DNA of 64,000 nucleotides, from assembly GCF_004363095.1 (NCBI RefSeq), contig NZ_SNYO01000004.1, positions 601,736 to 665,735 on the forward strand, written 5' to 3'. The position numbers and the translations under genes are program-made. Below are positions 17,106 through 26,262 of the stretch, in pieces. Positions within the stretch are counted from its first letter, which is position 1. The number at the start of each line of letters is the position of its first letter. Source of the DNA: Actinomycetospora succinea (GTDB taxonomy: Bacteria; Actinomycetota; Actinomycetes; Mycobacteriales; Pseudonocardiaceae). The notes under the pieces are model-generated. The model was not told the origin of the DNA. It searched no databases and was given only the letters and a program-made list of their open reading frames with translations.

Positions 17106-17336
17106 TCAGGAGGGTGTGGGCTCGTCGGTCGCGGCGACCGAGACGAGGGGCAGGCCGAGGTCGCTGATCGTGCGGAGCAGGCCGTGGAGCGCGGACTGGT
17201 CGGCGACGGGACCGTCGATGACCGTGGTGCCGTCGTCCTGCGGGACGAGGGCCATGCCGTCGAACCACGGGGCCCACCGCGGCGCGAGACGTCCTCGCAC
17301 CCGGATCACGTAGTGCTGGGGCCCGCTGCTGCTCAT
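17106..17336 (-). CDS. Small conserved hypothetical protein
   Basis: A 76-residue soluble protein starting MSSSGPQHYVIRVRGRLAPRW, with a DGTTVIDGPVADQSALHGLL core. The pattern of a short beta segment followed by a helix recurs in actinobacterial small proteins next to LuxR regulators, but I know no function. The start could be 12 bp upstream (17348). It sits between the MalT-like regulator (59 bp gap) and the DUF4386 gene (11 bp gap), and is probably in the same transcript. Confidence 0.7.
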   Translation of the reverse strand: MSSSGPQHYVIRVRGRLAPRWAPWFDGMALVPQDDGTTVIDGPVADQSALHGLLRTISDLGLPLVSVAATDEPTPS

Positions 17337-17395
17337 GGCGGGAACCATCGGCGCGGACGTGGTGAGCGGTCCTCACCACGTGTGGTGAGTGACGG

Positions 17396-20074
17396 TCAGC
17401 GACGGCGCGGGAACACGCCGAGCTCGTGGGCCCGGCGTACGGCGGCCCGGCGGCTGGTGACGCCGAGCTTCGCGTAGATGGCCTTGGTGTGGGTCCGCAT
17501 GGTGTTCAGCGAGACCGACAGCTCGCGGGCGATGTCGGGCCCGTCGAGCTCCGAGCCGAGCAGGCGCAGGACGTCGAGCTCGCGGTCGCTCAGCGGGTCG
17601 ACCAGCGCCCCTGCCGGCGAGGAGGGCCCGGCAGCGAGGAGCCGGCGTGCGTAGGCGTGCGCCGGGTCGTGCTTCGGCAGGGCCCGCAGCAGCCCCGCGA
17701 TCGGCGGCCCCTCGTCGACGATCACGCGGACGGCGCCCGTGGCCTCGGCGAGCGCGACGGCGCGGCGCAGGGCGTCGAGCGCGGCCGGGACGTCGCCGCG
17801 GGCCTGGGCGGCAAGTGCGGTCAGCACGAGGATCTCGAGGGCGCTGCCGTCGCGCCCGCCCTCCTCGGCGGCCGCGCGCAGACGTTCGAGGAGCCTGGTG
17901 GCCGCGTCGTCCCGCCGGGCGAGGAGGAGCCGGGCGAGCGTGACGTGCTCGTACTCGCGCAGGTAGGTCGGCTCGTCGTCGGGGGACAGGTGCCGTGCTC
18001 GGGCCCAGCTCTCGGCCTCGTGGAGCTCGCCGCGCTTGATGCGCAGCCGCGCGCGCACCGCGGGGACGGGCGCCACCTCGGGAGAGTAGTCGCCGTCGTG
18101 GACACGCTCGGCCTCGTCGAGCAGGGCGAGCGCGGCGTCGAGGTCGCCCCGCGCCTCGAGGAGCCGCGCCTGCGCCACCCGCGAGCGGTACGGGTTCTGG
18201 GGCAGGCCGCGGTGCTCGCCGAGTCCTCGCGCCGTGTCGAGGTGCTCGGCGGCGGCGGCGAGGTCGTCGCGCTCGAGCAGGGCCCCGGCCAGCGCGACGT
18301 GCATGTCCGCGGTGCCCCGCAGCGGCGCCGCGGGGTCGGACAGCTCGAGGGCCCACCGGTACAGGCGCTCCGCGTCGCCCGGGCGCCCGAGCGTGCGGCG
18401 GATGTCGCCGAGGGCGATGCAGCAGCCCAGGACGTCGGCGACGAAGCCCGCCCGGTGCAGCCCGGCGACCGCCTCGACGTACGCGGCCTCGGCGCCGACG
18501 AGGTCGCCGCGCGCCCACGAGGCGAGCCCGCCGAGGGCGCCGGCGGCCGCCCGGGTGAGGTCGTCGCCGTCCGGGGTCAGCGCGAGCCCCTCGCGCGCGT
18601 GCCCGGCGGCGCCGTCGAGGTCGCCCCGGCGGAGGGCGAGCGCCGCCCGGTACACCGCGACGCCGGCGGGCACCGAGCGGTAGCCCTCGTCGTCGACGAC
18701 CACCAGACCCTCCGGGACCTCGGTCGGCCACGCGCCGCCGTCCGGGCGCAGCGAGCGTTCGACGTCGGCCAGGCGCTGCGCGACCGTGTCGAACTGCGAG
18801 ACCTGGGTGAGCGCGCCGACGAAGGCCAGGGCGAGCACCGGGCGCACGGCCACGACCCCGTCCGGCACCGCGCGCACCCACCGCATCAGCTCGGCCTCCC
18901 GCCGCTCCCGGCGCATGGTCGGCATCGCCCGTTCCATGAGGTCGGCGGCGCGCTCGACGTGGCCGCCGGCGAGGGCGTGGTCGACGGCGGCGGGGATGTC
19001 GCCACGCTCGGCGAACCAGTCGCTCGCCCGGCGGTGCAGCTCGGGGACGTCGTCGGCGCGCTCGTCGGCGAGGTGCGCGCGCAGGACGTCGGCGAACAGG
19101 TGGTGGTAGCGGTACCACTGCCGCCGGTCGTCGAGCGGCACCAGGAACAGGTTGGCGCGCTCGAGGGCCACGAGCGTCGCGCGGCCCCCGTCGCGGCCGG
19201 TCACGGCGTCGCACAGCGGGCCGGTGAGCCGCTCCAGGACCGACGTCGCGAGAAGGAAGTCCCGCACGTCGTCCGGCTGGCGGGCCAGGACCTCGTCGGC
19301 CAGGTAGTCCACGACGTGGCGGTCGTCGCCGGCGAACCCCGCGATGAACGCGCCGACGTCGTCGCGACCGCGCATCGACAGCGCCGCGAGCTGCAGCGCG
19401 GCGATCCAGCCCTCCGCGCGCCCGTCGAGCGCCGCGACGTCGTGGGCGGACAGCGCCAGGCCCATCGGGCCGTTGAGGTAGGCCGCGGCCTCCTGTTCGG
19501 TGAAGCGCAGGTCGGCGGCCCGGACCTCGAGCAGCTCGCCCCGCGCCCGCCTCCGCGACAGGGGCAGCGGCGGGTCGACCCGGGTGGCGAGCACCAGGTG
19601 GAGCTGCGGCGGCCGGTGCTCGAGCAGGAACGCGATCCCGTCGTGGACCCCGGGCGCGGTCACGAGGTGCAGGTCGTCGAGGACGAGCACCAGGTCGCGC
19701 GGCATCCCGCCGACGTCGTTGAGCAGCGCCACGAGCGCGGACTCGACCGACGACGGCGCCGCGTCCAGCAGCTCCAGCGCGCCGGCGCCGACGTCCGCGG
19801 CGGCGTGCACGGCGGTGAGGGCGTAGGTCCAGAAGCGCGCGGGGTCGTCGTCGCCCTCGTCCAGCGAGACGAAGGCGACCGCGGCCGTGCGGGCGGGCAC
19901 CGCGGCGAGCCACTCGGCGAGCAGCGTCGACTTCCCGAACCCCGCGGGTGCCGACACCACCGTCAGCGCCGTGCGGAGCGTGCCCCCGAGCGTCTCGAGC
20001 AGGCGCGGCCGGGTGACCGTGCCGGGGCGGCGAGCCGGGGCGCGGTACTTGCCCTCGAGCAGCGGCCCCACCAC
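17396..20074 (-). CDS. MalT-like LuxR family transcriptional regulator
   Basis: An 892-residue STAND regulator with an N-terminal NTPase (Walker A SAPAGFGKST, residues 41-50; Walker B-like LVLVLDDLHLV) and a long tetratricopeptide-like helical array rich in A/R/D/E. It ends in a LuxR HTH (LSDRELDVLRLLGSELDGPD, then ELSVSLNTMRTHTKAIYAKLG). Such proteins activate transcription when ATP and an inducer trigger oligomerisation. The inducer is unknown. The start is GTG (GTGGTG at the 5' end). It heads the unit with the small protein and DUF4386 genes and is divergent from the reductase at 20197. Confidence 0.88.
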   Translation of the reverse strand: MVGPLLEGKYRAPARRPGTVTRPRLLETLGGTLRTALTVVSAPAGFGKSTLLAEWLAAVPARTAAVAFVSLDEGDDDPARFWTYALTAVHAAADVGAGALELLDAAPSSVESALVALLNDVGGMPRDLVLVLDDLHLVTAPGVHDGIAFLLEHRPPQLHLVLATRVDPPLPLSRRRARGELLEVRAADLRFTEQEAAAYLNGPMGLALSAHDVAALDGRAEGWIAALQLAALSMRGRDDVGAFIAGFAGDDRHVVDYLADEVLARQPDDVRDFLLATSVLERLTGPLCDAVTGRDGGRATLVALERANLFLVPLDDRRQWYRYHHLFADVLRAHLADERADDVPELHRRASDWFAERGDIPAAVDHALAGGHVERAADLMERAMPTMRRERREAELMRWVRAVPDGVVAVRPVLALAFVGALTQVSQFDTVAQRLADVERSLRPDGGAWPTEVPEGLVVVDDEGYRSVPAGVAVYRAALALRRGDLDGAAGHAREGLALTPDGDDLTRAAAGALGGLASWARGDLVGAEAAYVEAVAGLHRAGFVADVLGCCIALGDIRRTLGRPGDAERLYRWALELSDPAAPLRGTADMHVALAGALLERDDLAAAAEHLDTARGLGEHRGLPQNPYRSRVAQARLLEARGDLDAALALLDEAERVHDGDYSPEVAPVPAVRARLRIKRGELHEAESWARARHLSPDDEPTYLREYEHVTLARLLLARRDDAATRLLERLRAAAEEGGRDGSALEILVLTALAAQARGDVPAALDALRRAVALAEATGAVRVIVDEGPPIAGLLRALPKHDPAHAYARRLLAAGPSSPAGALVDPLSDRELDVLRLLGSELDGPDIARELSVSLNTMRTHTKAIYAKLGVTSRRAAVRRAHELGVFPRRR

Positions 20075-20196
20075 CTCGCCGGGTCTACACCAGGCATACC
20101 CCGCCCGTCACCGAGTTCCGGCGGATGTCGAAATCGCGTCGGGTCCGTTCGTCGCCTGGGTGAGAGCACGGAACCGATCACCCGACGGAGGACACC

Positions 20197-20793
20197 ATGA
20201 CCGCCACCTACACCTTCGACGTCTTCTCCAGCCTCGACGGCTACGGCTCCTACGGGGGCGACGGCGACTGGGGCGGCTACTGGGGCAAGCAGGGCCCCGA
20301 GCTGCTCGACCACCGCCTCGCCTCGTTCGACACGCCGCACCGGATGGTCTTCGGGGCCACCACGTTCCGGCAGTTCGTGGAGATGCTGGCCGCGAGCGAC
20401 GAGGGCGACGACGTGCGCGACCCGTGGGTGAGCCGGATGCGGAGCATGCCGATGACCGTGGTGTCGTCCACGCTGACCGGGCCGCTCGACTGGCCGGACG
20501 CCACCGTCGTGGGCGGCGACGCCGTGGACATCGTCACCCGGCTCAAGGAGGAGTCGGACGTGCCGCTGCGCTCGCACGGCAGCCTGTCGCTGAACTGGGC
20601 GCTGATGGCGGCGGGCCTCGTCGACCGTCTCCAGGTGACCGTGTTCCCCGTGGTCACCGGCCGGACCGGCGAGGGCGCGATCTTCGGGGGAGCGGGCGAC
20701 TTCGACCTCGAGCTCCTCGAGCACCGGACCCTGGACCGCGACATCCAGGAGCTCGTCTACCGGCCGACGGTGCACCCTCGCCCCTCGTCCTGA
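20197..20793 (+). CDS. Dihydrofolate reductase/RibD C-terminal domain protein
   Basis: A 198-residue NADPH-binding reductase-fold protein of the RibD_C/DHFR-like family, beginning TYTFDVFSSLDGYGS and containing MVFGATTFRQF, VVSSTLTGPLDWPD and a C-terminal GLVDRLQVTVFPVVTGRTGEG. These stand-alone proteins are rarely true dihydrofolate or deaminouracil reductases and their substrates are mostly unknown. It is divergent from the MalT-like regulator over a 122-bp gap, which makes it a candidate target of that regulator. Confidence 0.87.
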   Translation: MTATYTFDVFSSLDGYGSYGGDGDWGGYWGKQGPELLDHRLASFDTPHRMVFGATTFRQFVEMLAASDEGDDVRDPWVSRMRSMPMTVVSSTLTGPLDWPDATVVGGDAVDIVTRLKEESDVPLRSHGSLSLNWALMAAGLVDRLQVTVFPVVTGRTGEGAIFGGAGDFDLELLEHRTLDRDIQELVYRPTVHPRPSS

Positions 20794-20857
20794 CCACCGG
20801 GCGCGCTCGTCCCGGACCTCCTGTTCCCCGGGTCACGGGGCAGGGCAGGATGGCCGC

Positions 20858-21235
20858 ATGACCGAGCCCGAGCGGCCGGGCCAGGGCCCGCTCGACGACG
20901 AGCCCGAGGGCTCGGTGTCCGTGGACCAGGTGCCCGAGGGCGTCGTGCTCGCCGTGGCCGGCCCGCTGGACCTCGCGCTCGCGGCGTCGCTGCGCCGGTC
21001 GGTCGAGCGAGCCACGCGCCTGCGGCCGGGGCTGCTCGTCATCGACCTGTCCGGGGTGACGTTCCTGGCCTCGGTGGGCATGGCGGAGCTCGTCCGCGCC
21101 AACCGGCAGGCGGGCGAGACCACGGTCCGGGTCGTCGCGTCGGGGCGCATCGTCCTGCGCCCGCTCGAGCTGACCCGGCTCACCGACGAGCTCGCGATCC
21201 ACGCCACCCTCGCCGACGCCCTCGCGGCCCGCTGA
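20858..21235 (+). CDS. STAS-domain anti-sigma factor antagonist
   Basis: A 125-residue single STAS domain protein of the SpoIIAA/RsbV type after a disordered acidic N terminus of about 20 residues. The phospho-acceptor motif is [13 protein letters not shown], with S72 the likely target. Unphosphorylated STAS proteins bind an HATPase anti-sigma kinase and free a sigma factor. The downstream SpoIIE phosphatase (7 bp away) would dephosphorylate it, and the HATPase at 22834 would phosphorylate it. No sigma factor gene is nearby, so the output may lie elsewhere. Confidence 0.9.
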   Translation: MTEPERPGQGPLDDEPEGSVSVDQVPEGVVLAVAGPLDLALAASLRRSVERATRLRPGLLVIDLSGVTFLASVGMAELVRANRQAGETTVRVVASGRIVLRPLELTRLTDELAIHATLADALAAR

Positions 21236-21242
21236 GCCCGCG

Positions 21243-22837
21243 ATGACCCTGACGGCGCGGAACCCCGGGGACCAGGACCCGGAGACCGACGCCGTGCTGG
21301 ACGCGCTGGCGTCGGCCTTCACGGGGCCGGACGGGCGGCCGGTGCCGGTGGAGCGCCGGCTGCTCTCCGCGGACCGGATCGCCGGCCTGCGCGGCGACGG
21401 CGACGGGGTCCTGGTCGTCGACGACGCGGCGCTGGCGGCGCAGTTCCCGGGGGCGACGGCGGCCCTCGTCGTGCTCGACCGGGAGCACCAGCGCGGCACC
21501 GCCCTGATCACGCACGACCCGGTGGGCCGGACCCACGTCGTCGCCGCGGAGGCGGTCGGTGCCGCGACCGGGGGCCTGCGCCGCGCCGTCGCCGCGCTCA
21601 CCGCCGAGGCCGCCGTCATCGACGCCCTGCAGTCGGTGGGACGGCAGCTGACCGCGCAGCTCGACATCGACACCCTGGTGCAGGACGCCACCGACGCGGC
21701 GACGACGGCCGTGGGCGCGGCGTTCGGCGCGTTCTTCTACAACCTGATCAACCAGTTCGGCGAGTCGTACACCCTCTACACCCTGTCCGGCGTGCCGCGG
21801 GAGGCGTTCTCCCGCTTCCCGATGCCCCGCAACACGGAGGTCTTCGCGCCCACCTTCGACGGCACCGGCACCCTGCGCAGCGACGACATCACCGCCGACC
21901 GGCGCTTCGGCCACAACGCGCCGTACCACGGCATGCCCGAGGGGCACCTGCCCGTCCGCAGCTACCTCGCGGTGTCGGTGATCAGCCCGAGCAACGGCGA
22001 GGTGCTCGGCGGCTTCTTCTTCGGCCACCCCGAGCGCAGCCGGTTCACCGCCCGGCACGAGGGCCTGGCCGAGGGCATCGCCGGCTACTCCGCCATCGCC
22101 CTGGACAACGCGCGGCTCTACGAGCGCGAGCGCAACTTCACCCGCGAGCTGTCCCGCAACATGCTGCCCGAGGCGCCGCCGGTGCCCGGCCTGGACCTGG
22201 TGACCCGCTACCTGCCCGCCGCCCGCGGGCCGAACATCGGCGGCGACTGGTTCGACGTCATCCGCCTCGACGGCGGCGCGACCGCCTTCGTCATCGGCGA
22301 CGTGGTGGGCCACGGCGTGCCCGCCGCCACGATCATGGGCCAGGTCCGCACCGCGGTCCGCTCCTACGCCCTGCTCGGCCTCGCGCCGTCCGAGGTGCTG
22401 CGCCGCGTCGCGGCACTGCTCGACGGCTTCATCGACTCGACCTTCGTCACCTGCTTCTACGCCGTGCACGCCCCGGGCGACGAGCTGGTCTTCGCCAACG
22501 CCGGCCACCTCCCCGCGCTGCTCCGGCACGCCGACGGGACCACCGAGCAGCTCGGCGACGCGATCGCCCAGCCGCTCGGCGTCGGCACCGAGTTCCCCGA
22601 GCGCACGGCCGCGTTCCCCCCGGGCACCGACCTCCTGCTCTACACCGACGGGCTGGTCGAGAGCCGCAGCCGCGACGTCACCCAGGGCATGGAATGGCTA
22701 CGGACCGCGTTCGCCGACCTGCCGCGCCCGCTGACCTCCGACGCCTGCGACGGCCTCGTCGCGGCCCTCACCGGGGCGTCCACGACGACGATGTCGCGCT
22801 CGTCTACGTGCACCGCGCGGGCGGGGGGACGACGTGA
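21243..22837 (+). CDS. GAF-SpoIIE (PP2C) phosphatase, frame shifted near its C terminus
   Basis: A sensor phosphatase with an N-terminal region, a GAF domain (about residues 125-295) and a PP2C/SpoIIE domain (from [15 protein letters not shown]; metal Asp in [23 protein letters not shown]). It should dephosphorylate the STAS protein encoded 7 bp upstream. The frame from 21243 reads to VAALTGA and then becomes nonsense. In the -1 frame from about 22775 the expected end appears: [20 protein letters not shown] and a TGA at 22835-22837 that overlaps the next gene's GTG. So the intact gene ends at 22837. In the sequence as given, the original frame instead runs on to 23249. The catalytic core is complete apart from the last Asp-Asp metal site. 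Confidence 0.75.
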
Positions 22838-23238
22838 GACCCGCGCCGAGGGGGACCGACTTCCACGCCGAGATGTGGGCGACGGCGGAGCGGCTGATCG
22901 GCCTGCGCCAGGCCCTGGTGCAGTGGGTCGGCGGCACCCCGCTCTCGCAGGATCGGCAGGAGGACGCCGTGCTCGCGGCCTACGAGGCCATGGCCAACGC
23001 CGTCGAGCACGCCTACCCCGGTGGGGGCGGAGGACCGCTGGAGGTCACCGTGCTCTGCGAGGACGACGAGCTGACGGTGATCGTCGCGGACCAGGGCCGG
23101 TGGAAGACGCCGGACCCGACCGAGACGATGCGCGGGCGCGGCCGGACGATGATCGACGTCCTGTCCGACGACAGCGCGACCCTGCACCGCGAGGACGGCA
23201 CGACGGTCACGATGCGTTTCGGGCTCGGGTCGTCGTGA
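22834..23238 (+). CDS. Anti-sigma regulatory HATPase (RsbW/SpoIIAB-like serine kinase)
   Basis: A 134-residue GHKL ATP-binding protein. The N box is in [17 protein letters not shown], the G1-type motif in VIVADQGRW, and the G2-type motif in [12 protein letters not shown]. It is likely to phosphorylate the STAS protein encoded at 20858 and/or bind a sigma factor. It starts with GTG at 22834, overlapping the TGA of the phosphatase in its restored frame (GTGA), which is strong evidence for translational coupling of the two genes. Confidence 0.88.
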   Translation: MRPAPRGTDFHAEMWATAERLIGLRQALVQWVGGTPLSQDRQEDAVLAAYEAMANAVEHAYPGGGGGPLEVTVLCEDDELTVIVADQGRWKTPDPTETMRGRGRTMIDVLSDDSATLHREDGTTVTMRFGLGSS

Positions 23239-23270
23239 CTGGACGGTGACCTGCGCGGGTACGGGAGCGT

Positions 23271-23573
23271 ATGGACCTCGCGAACGGCAGCGGGTCACGA
23301 GCCCGGTCGTCCTACCGCGTGCGTGCTCCCGCTGACCGGCACGACACGGTCGGCGTGACCCCGCCCGGGGTGCGCCTCGCCGGCGCCCGCCGGGGTCACG
23401 CGCGGCCGCGCAGCCGGGTGCTGGCGGTCGCCCGGGGCACCGCCGCCGCCCTGCTCGTGTTCCTGCTGGCGCTGCTGATGGTCACGGGGATCGAGGTCGT
23501 CGCCGGGCAGCCGCTCTCGGGCGGGCACGCCGGGCAGACCAGCCTCGGGCAGGTGCTCCACCCGACGCGCTGA
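23271..23573 (+). CDS. Small single-pass membrane protein, hypothetical
   Basis: Up to 100 residues, with one strong membrane segment (AAALLVFLLALLMVTGIEVV, residues about 59-78) preceded by an Arg-rich stretch, which predicts a cytoplasmic N terminus. The outside tail is a short VAGQPLSGGHAGQTSLGQVLHP. The true start could be internal, since the first 40 residues are low-complexity. It ends 7 bp from the convergent phosphatase gene. Position after the partner-switching genes suggests co-transcription; function unknown. Confidence 0.55.
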   Translation: MDLANGSGSRARSSYRVRAPADRHDTVGVTPPGVRLAGARRGHARPRSRVLAVARGTAAALLVFLLALLMVTGIEVVAGQPLSGGHAGQTSLGQVLHPTR

Positions 23574-23579
23574 CCGTCC

Positions 23580-24884
23580 TCAGGGTGAGGGCGTCCGGAA
23601 GCCCTCGGCGGCTGCGCCCGTCACGTGCTCGGGGAGCCGTCCGGGTGCGCCGGTGATGGTGTCGCGGGCGACCGAGGGCAGCAGCCGCTCGTGGCCGGTG
23701 GTCGACCAGTCGAGCATGAGCAGGGTGGCGTCGTCCTGGAGCACGCCGCCCTGGTGCTCGAGCACCGTGGCGGCCAGGCGCCGGAGGGTCTCGGGCGCGG
23801 AGACCTCGTCGAGCTCGGCGCGCTCGCTGAGGTCGACCAGGCGGCGCTCACCGAAGAAGTGCCCGTCGGCGTCACGCGCCTCGGTGATCCCGTCGGAGTA
23901 GAACACCACCCGGTCGTCGGGCTCGAGCCACTCGACCGCCACCGGGGTGTCCCTGGGGTGCTCGGACGTGACGCCGAGCGGGAAGCGCGGCGCCGCCCCG
24001 AACGCCTCGACGAGGTGCCCGTGCCGCAGCAGCAGCGGGGGCGGGTGGCCGGCGACGAGATAGCGCAGCTCGCCGGTGCCGAGGTCCAGCCGGGCCAGGA
24101 CGGCGGTGACGAAGCGCGGCCAGGTGCCGGCCGCCTGCATCTGCACGTCGGCCTCGGCGGCGAGCTCGGCGAGGTCCTCCACGCCCCGGCGGCGGGCGTT
24201 GCGGATGGCGCTGACGGCCAGGGAGGTGGCGCTCCCGGCGGCGAGGTCGTGCCCGACGCCGTCGAAGACCGCGACGTAGGCGGTCCCCGCGTCGACGACG
24301 TAGTCGTAGGCGTCGCCCGCGACCTGGTCGTAGGGCTCGAGCAGGGCCGTGACCACCACGTTCTCGGTGGCGAAGGTCCGGGGCGGCACCAGCTGCCAGA
24401 GCAGTTCGGCGGCCACCGAGAGCGGGCGGGGCGCGCGGATGCGGCGGATGCGGTCGCTGTAGGGCAGCTTGCCGATCGCGATGTGCCCCATCACCCCGGA
24501 CAGCGTCCAGCAGCGGCGGCGCAGCTCCAGGTCGTCGACGACGTCGTCGTCGAGGTCGAGGCGCACCACCCCGGCCCGCTCGGTGCCGTCGAGCATCGGC
24601 ACCCACAGGACCCGCTGCCCCTGGTCGGAGAAGCCGGCGACGAACTCGCCGTGCTGGAACGCCCGCCCGGCGAGCGTGCCCTCCACCGCCACCGGTGGCG
24701 GGGGATCGGCGCGCACCGAGGTCAGCACCTCCTGGCCCAGGTCCACGAGCATCACGTCGGCGCGCAGGCCGCGCGGCGAGACGACCTCGTCGACCATCGC
24801 CGACAGGTCCTCGCCGACGACCAGGTGCGACCGGTCGGTCAGCGCGGTGAGGACGTCGCCCCACGCCTGCTCGTCGGTCGCCAC
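23580..24884 (-). CDS. SpoIIE-type PP2C phosphatase
   Basis: A 434-residue protein with an N-terminal GAF-like sensor half and a C-terminal PP2C/SpoIIE domain. Metal-binding aspartates are visible in QVAGDAYDYV, AVFDGVGHDLAAG, VFYSDGITEARD and LQDDATLLMLDW, so this copy has all the core motifs. Such enzymes dephosphorylate STAS antagonists. It faces the partner-switching set at 20858-23573 and may feed the same switch with a different signal. The start is GTG at 24884. The last 30 residues after the PP2C fold look disordered. Confidence 0.88.
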   Translation of the reverse strand: MATDEQAWGDVLTALTDRSHLVVGEDLSAMVDEVVSPRGLRADVMLVDLGQEVLTSVRADPPPPVAVEGTLAGRAFQHGEFVAGFSDQGQRVLWVPMLDGTERAGVVRLDLDDDVVDDLELRRRCWTLSGVMGHIAIGKLPYSDRIRRIRAPRPLSVAAELLWQLVPPRTFATENVVVTALLEPYDQVAGDAYDYVVDAGTAYVAVFDGVGHDLAAGSATSLAVSAIRNARRRGVEDLAELAAEADVQMQAAGTWPRFVTAVLARLDLGTGELRYLVAGHPPPLLLRHGHLVEAFGAAPRFPLGVTSEHPRDTPVAVEWLEPDDRVVFYSDGITEARDADGHFFGERRLVDLSERAELDEVSAPETLRRLAATVLEHQGGVLQDDATLLMLDWSTTGHERLLPSVARDTITGAPGRLPEHVTGAAAEGFRTPSP

Positions 24885-25013
24885 GTCCCGACCCTACGAC
24901 CGCTCCGGTCTCCCGCTCCCGACCCCTGGCGCCGCGTGGCCGCAGCGATCGGCCCCTGTGGGATCGGCGATCCGGTGCCACGATGACGTGCCGGTCCCGG
25001 ACGCCGTTCCTCC

Positions 25014-25033
25014 CCCCGGGACGAAGTCCGGGG
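25014..25033 (-). terminator. GC hairpin after the beta-lactamase-like gene
   Basis: CCCCGGGAC and GTCCGGGG pair around a GAA loop with one bulged G, beginning about 30 bp after the minus-strand stop at 25064. There is no T run. It fits a terminator between the hydrolase gene and the downstream phosphatase gene. The rest of the 179-bp gap shows nothing I can name. Confidence 0.4.
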
Positions 25034-25063
25034 CCGGCCCTGTGCCCCGTCACCGGTCGGGCG

Positions 25064-26107
25064 TCAGCCGGACGTGGCCCGCGCCGGTGGTCGCGCCACG
25101 GCCCGCGCGGCGGCCTGCGACAGCGCCTCGACGAGCTGGATGCCGGTGGTCTTGTCGGGCTGGTGCTCGGTCAGGGCCGCGAGCAGCACCGTGTCGCCGC
25201 CGACGGTGACCGACCCGACGGACCCGACGACCCAGCGGCCGTCGGCGGCGGCGTCGGGCGTCCACCCGTTCTTCAGCGCGGTGCTCGTGCCGGGGTCGGC
25301 GGCGGCGCTCACGCCCCATCGCTGGTCGTCGGCGACGCGGGTCATGAGGTCGCGGGCGTAGGCGCGGGAGGCCGGGTCGAGCGGTGAGGGGCCGGCCAGG
25401 GCCGTGAGCAGGGCGAGCTGGTCGGACGCCGGGGTCGTGGTGCTGCCCCAGTGGTCGTCGAGGTGGGTGTCGCGGGGACCGAGGCGGTCGTTGGCGGCGT
25501 CGATCGCCGGGATGCCGCCGACGTCCTCCCACAGGCTGGAGGCGGCGTCGTTGTCGCTCTGGGTGATCATCAGCTCGGCCAGCTCCCGCGCGCCGGTCGA
25601 GGGCTGCCGACCGGCGTCCTGGCTCTGCAGGAGGAGGGTCTGCAGGATGTTCAGCTTGACGACGCTCGCGGTCGCGATCGGGGTGTCGGGCGCGTAGCCG
25701 AAGCTCTGCCCGGTGGTGAGGTTGCGCGCGGCCACCGAGACGTGGCCGACCGAGTCACCGGTGACGAGGCGGTCGATCGCGGCGGTCGCCTCGCGGGCGG
25801 CGGCGGCCGGGTCGACCTCGCGGACCGCCGGCGACGGCGCGGGCGCGGCGATCGGCGGGGGAGCGGGTGTCGCCGGGCGACCGAGGTCGCCGGACGCGGC
25901 GACGGCGATCAGGCCGAGGAGCAGCACGAGGACCCCGGCGTGTCGTGCGGGGCGGCGTCGCGGCCGTGGCGGCTCGTCGACGCCCGGGGGACGGAGGCCG
26001 ACCAGGGGCACGGTCGGCGGGTCGTCGTCGATCCGGCGTCGGCCGGGCACGGTTCGGCGGGGCACGACGGTCACCCCGCCCGGACCGCACCAGTCGTCGC
26101 CGTCCAC
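25064..26107 (-). CDS. Class A beta-lactamase-related serine hydrolase, membrane-anchored
   Basis: A 347-residue protein with a charged, proline-rich cytoplasmic N terminus of about 55 residues, one membrane segment (about 58-72, GVLVLLLGLIAVAASG), a Pro/Ala linker and an extracytoplasmic beta-lactamase-like domain. The active-site motifs are S148-V-V-K151, S184-D-N186 and a KNG box replacing KTG. Many such actinobacterial proteins are cell-wall-related D,D-peptidase-like or inactive relatives, and resistance cannot be inferred. The GTG start at 26107 gives the longest form; downstream starts before the membrane segment are possible. Confidence 0.82.
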   Translation of the reverse strand: MDGDDWCGPGGVTVVPRRTVPGRRRIDDDPPTVPLVGLRPPGVDEPPRPRRRPARHAGVLVLLLGLIAVAASGDLGRPATPAPPPIAAPAPSPAVREVDPAAAAREATAAIDRLVTGDSVGHVSVAARNLTTGQSFGYAPDTPIATASVVKLNILQTLLLQSQDAGRQPSTGARELAELMITQSDNDAASSLWEDVGGIPAIDAANDRLGPRDTHLDDHWGSTTTPASDQLALLTALAGPSPLDPASRAYARDLMTRVADDQRWGVSAAADPGTSTALKNGWTPDAAADGRWVVGSVGSVTVGGDTVLLAALTEHQPDKTTGIQLVEALSQAAARAVARPPARATSG

Positions 26108-26262
26108 GCCGCCCCCTCCGCCGCTCTGCGCAACGTAGTGACTGGTGAGGTGGGTGGGTCAAGAGAGGCGCGTGTGACTGATGGGGCGACCGGCAGAACG
26201 GGTGAACGGGTTCACCCCGTGGTGGCGTGGTCGCTCGTCCGGGTCGAGGGCCCGGCGTGGAT

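Noticed and set aside
15655-20096. Shared ACACCAGGCAT upstream of benA and of the MalT-like regulator as a common operator
   Set aside because: Only 11 bases match, symmetry is present only in the ben copy, and there is no third example.
21243-23249. A single 668-residue protein spanning the SpoIIE and HATPase genes
   Set aside because: After VAALTGA the sequence is Arg/Gly-rich nonsense, while the HATPase is encoded in another frame from 22834. The long frame is a product of the frameshift and high GC.
25064-26107. Beta-lactam resistance gene
   Set aside because: SxxK, SDN and a K-N-G box are present, but membrane-anchored relatives are often wall-related or without lactamase activity. Resistance cannot be read from sequence by eye.
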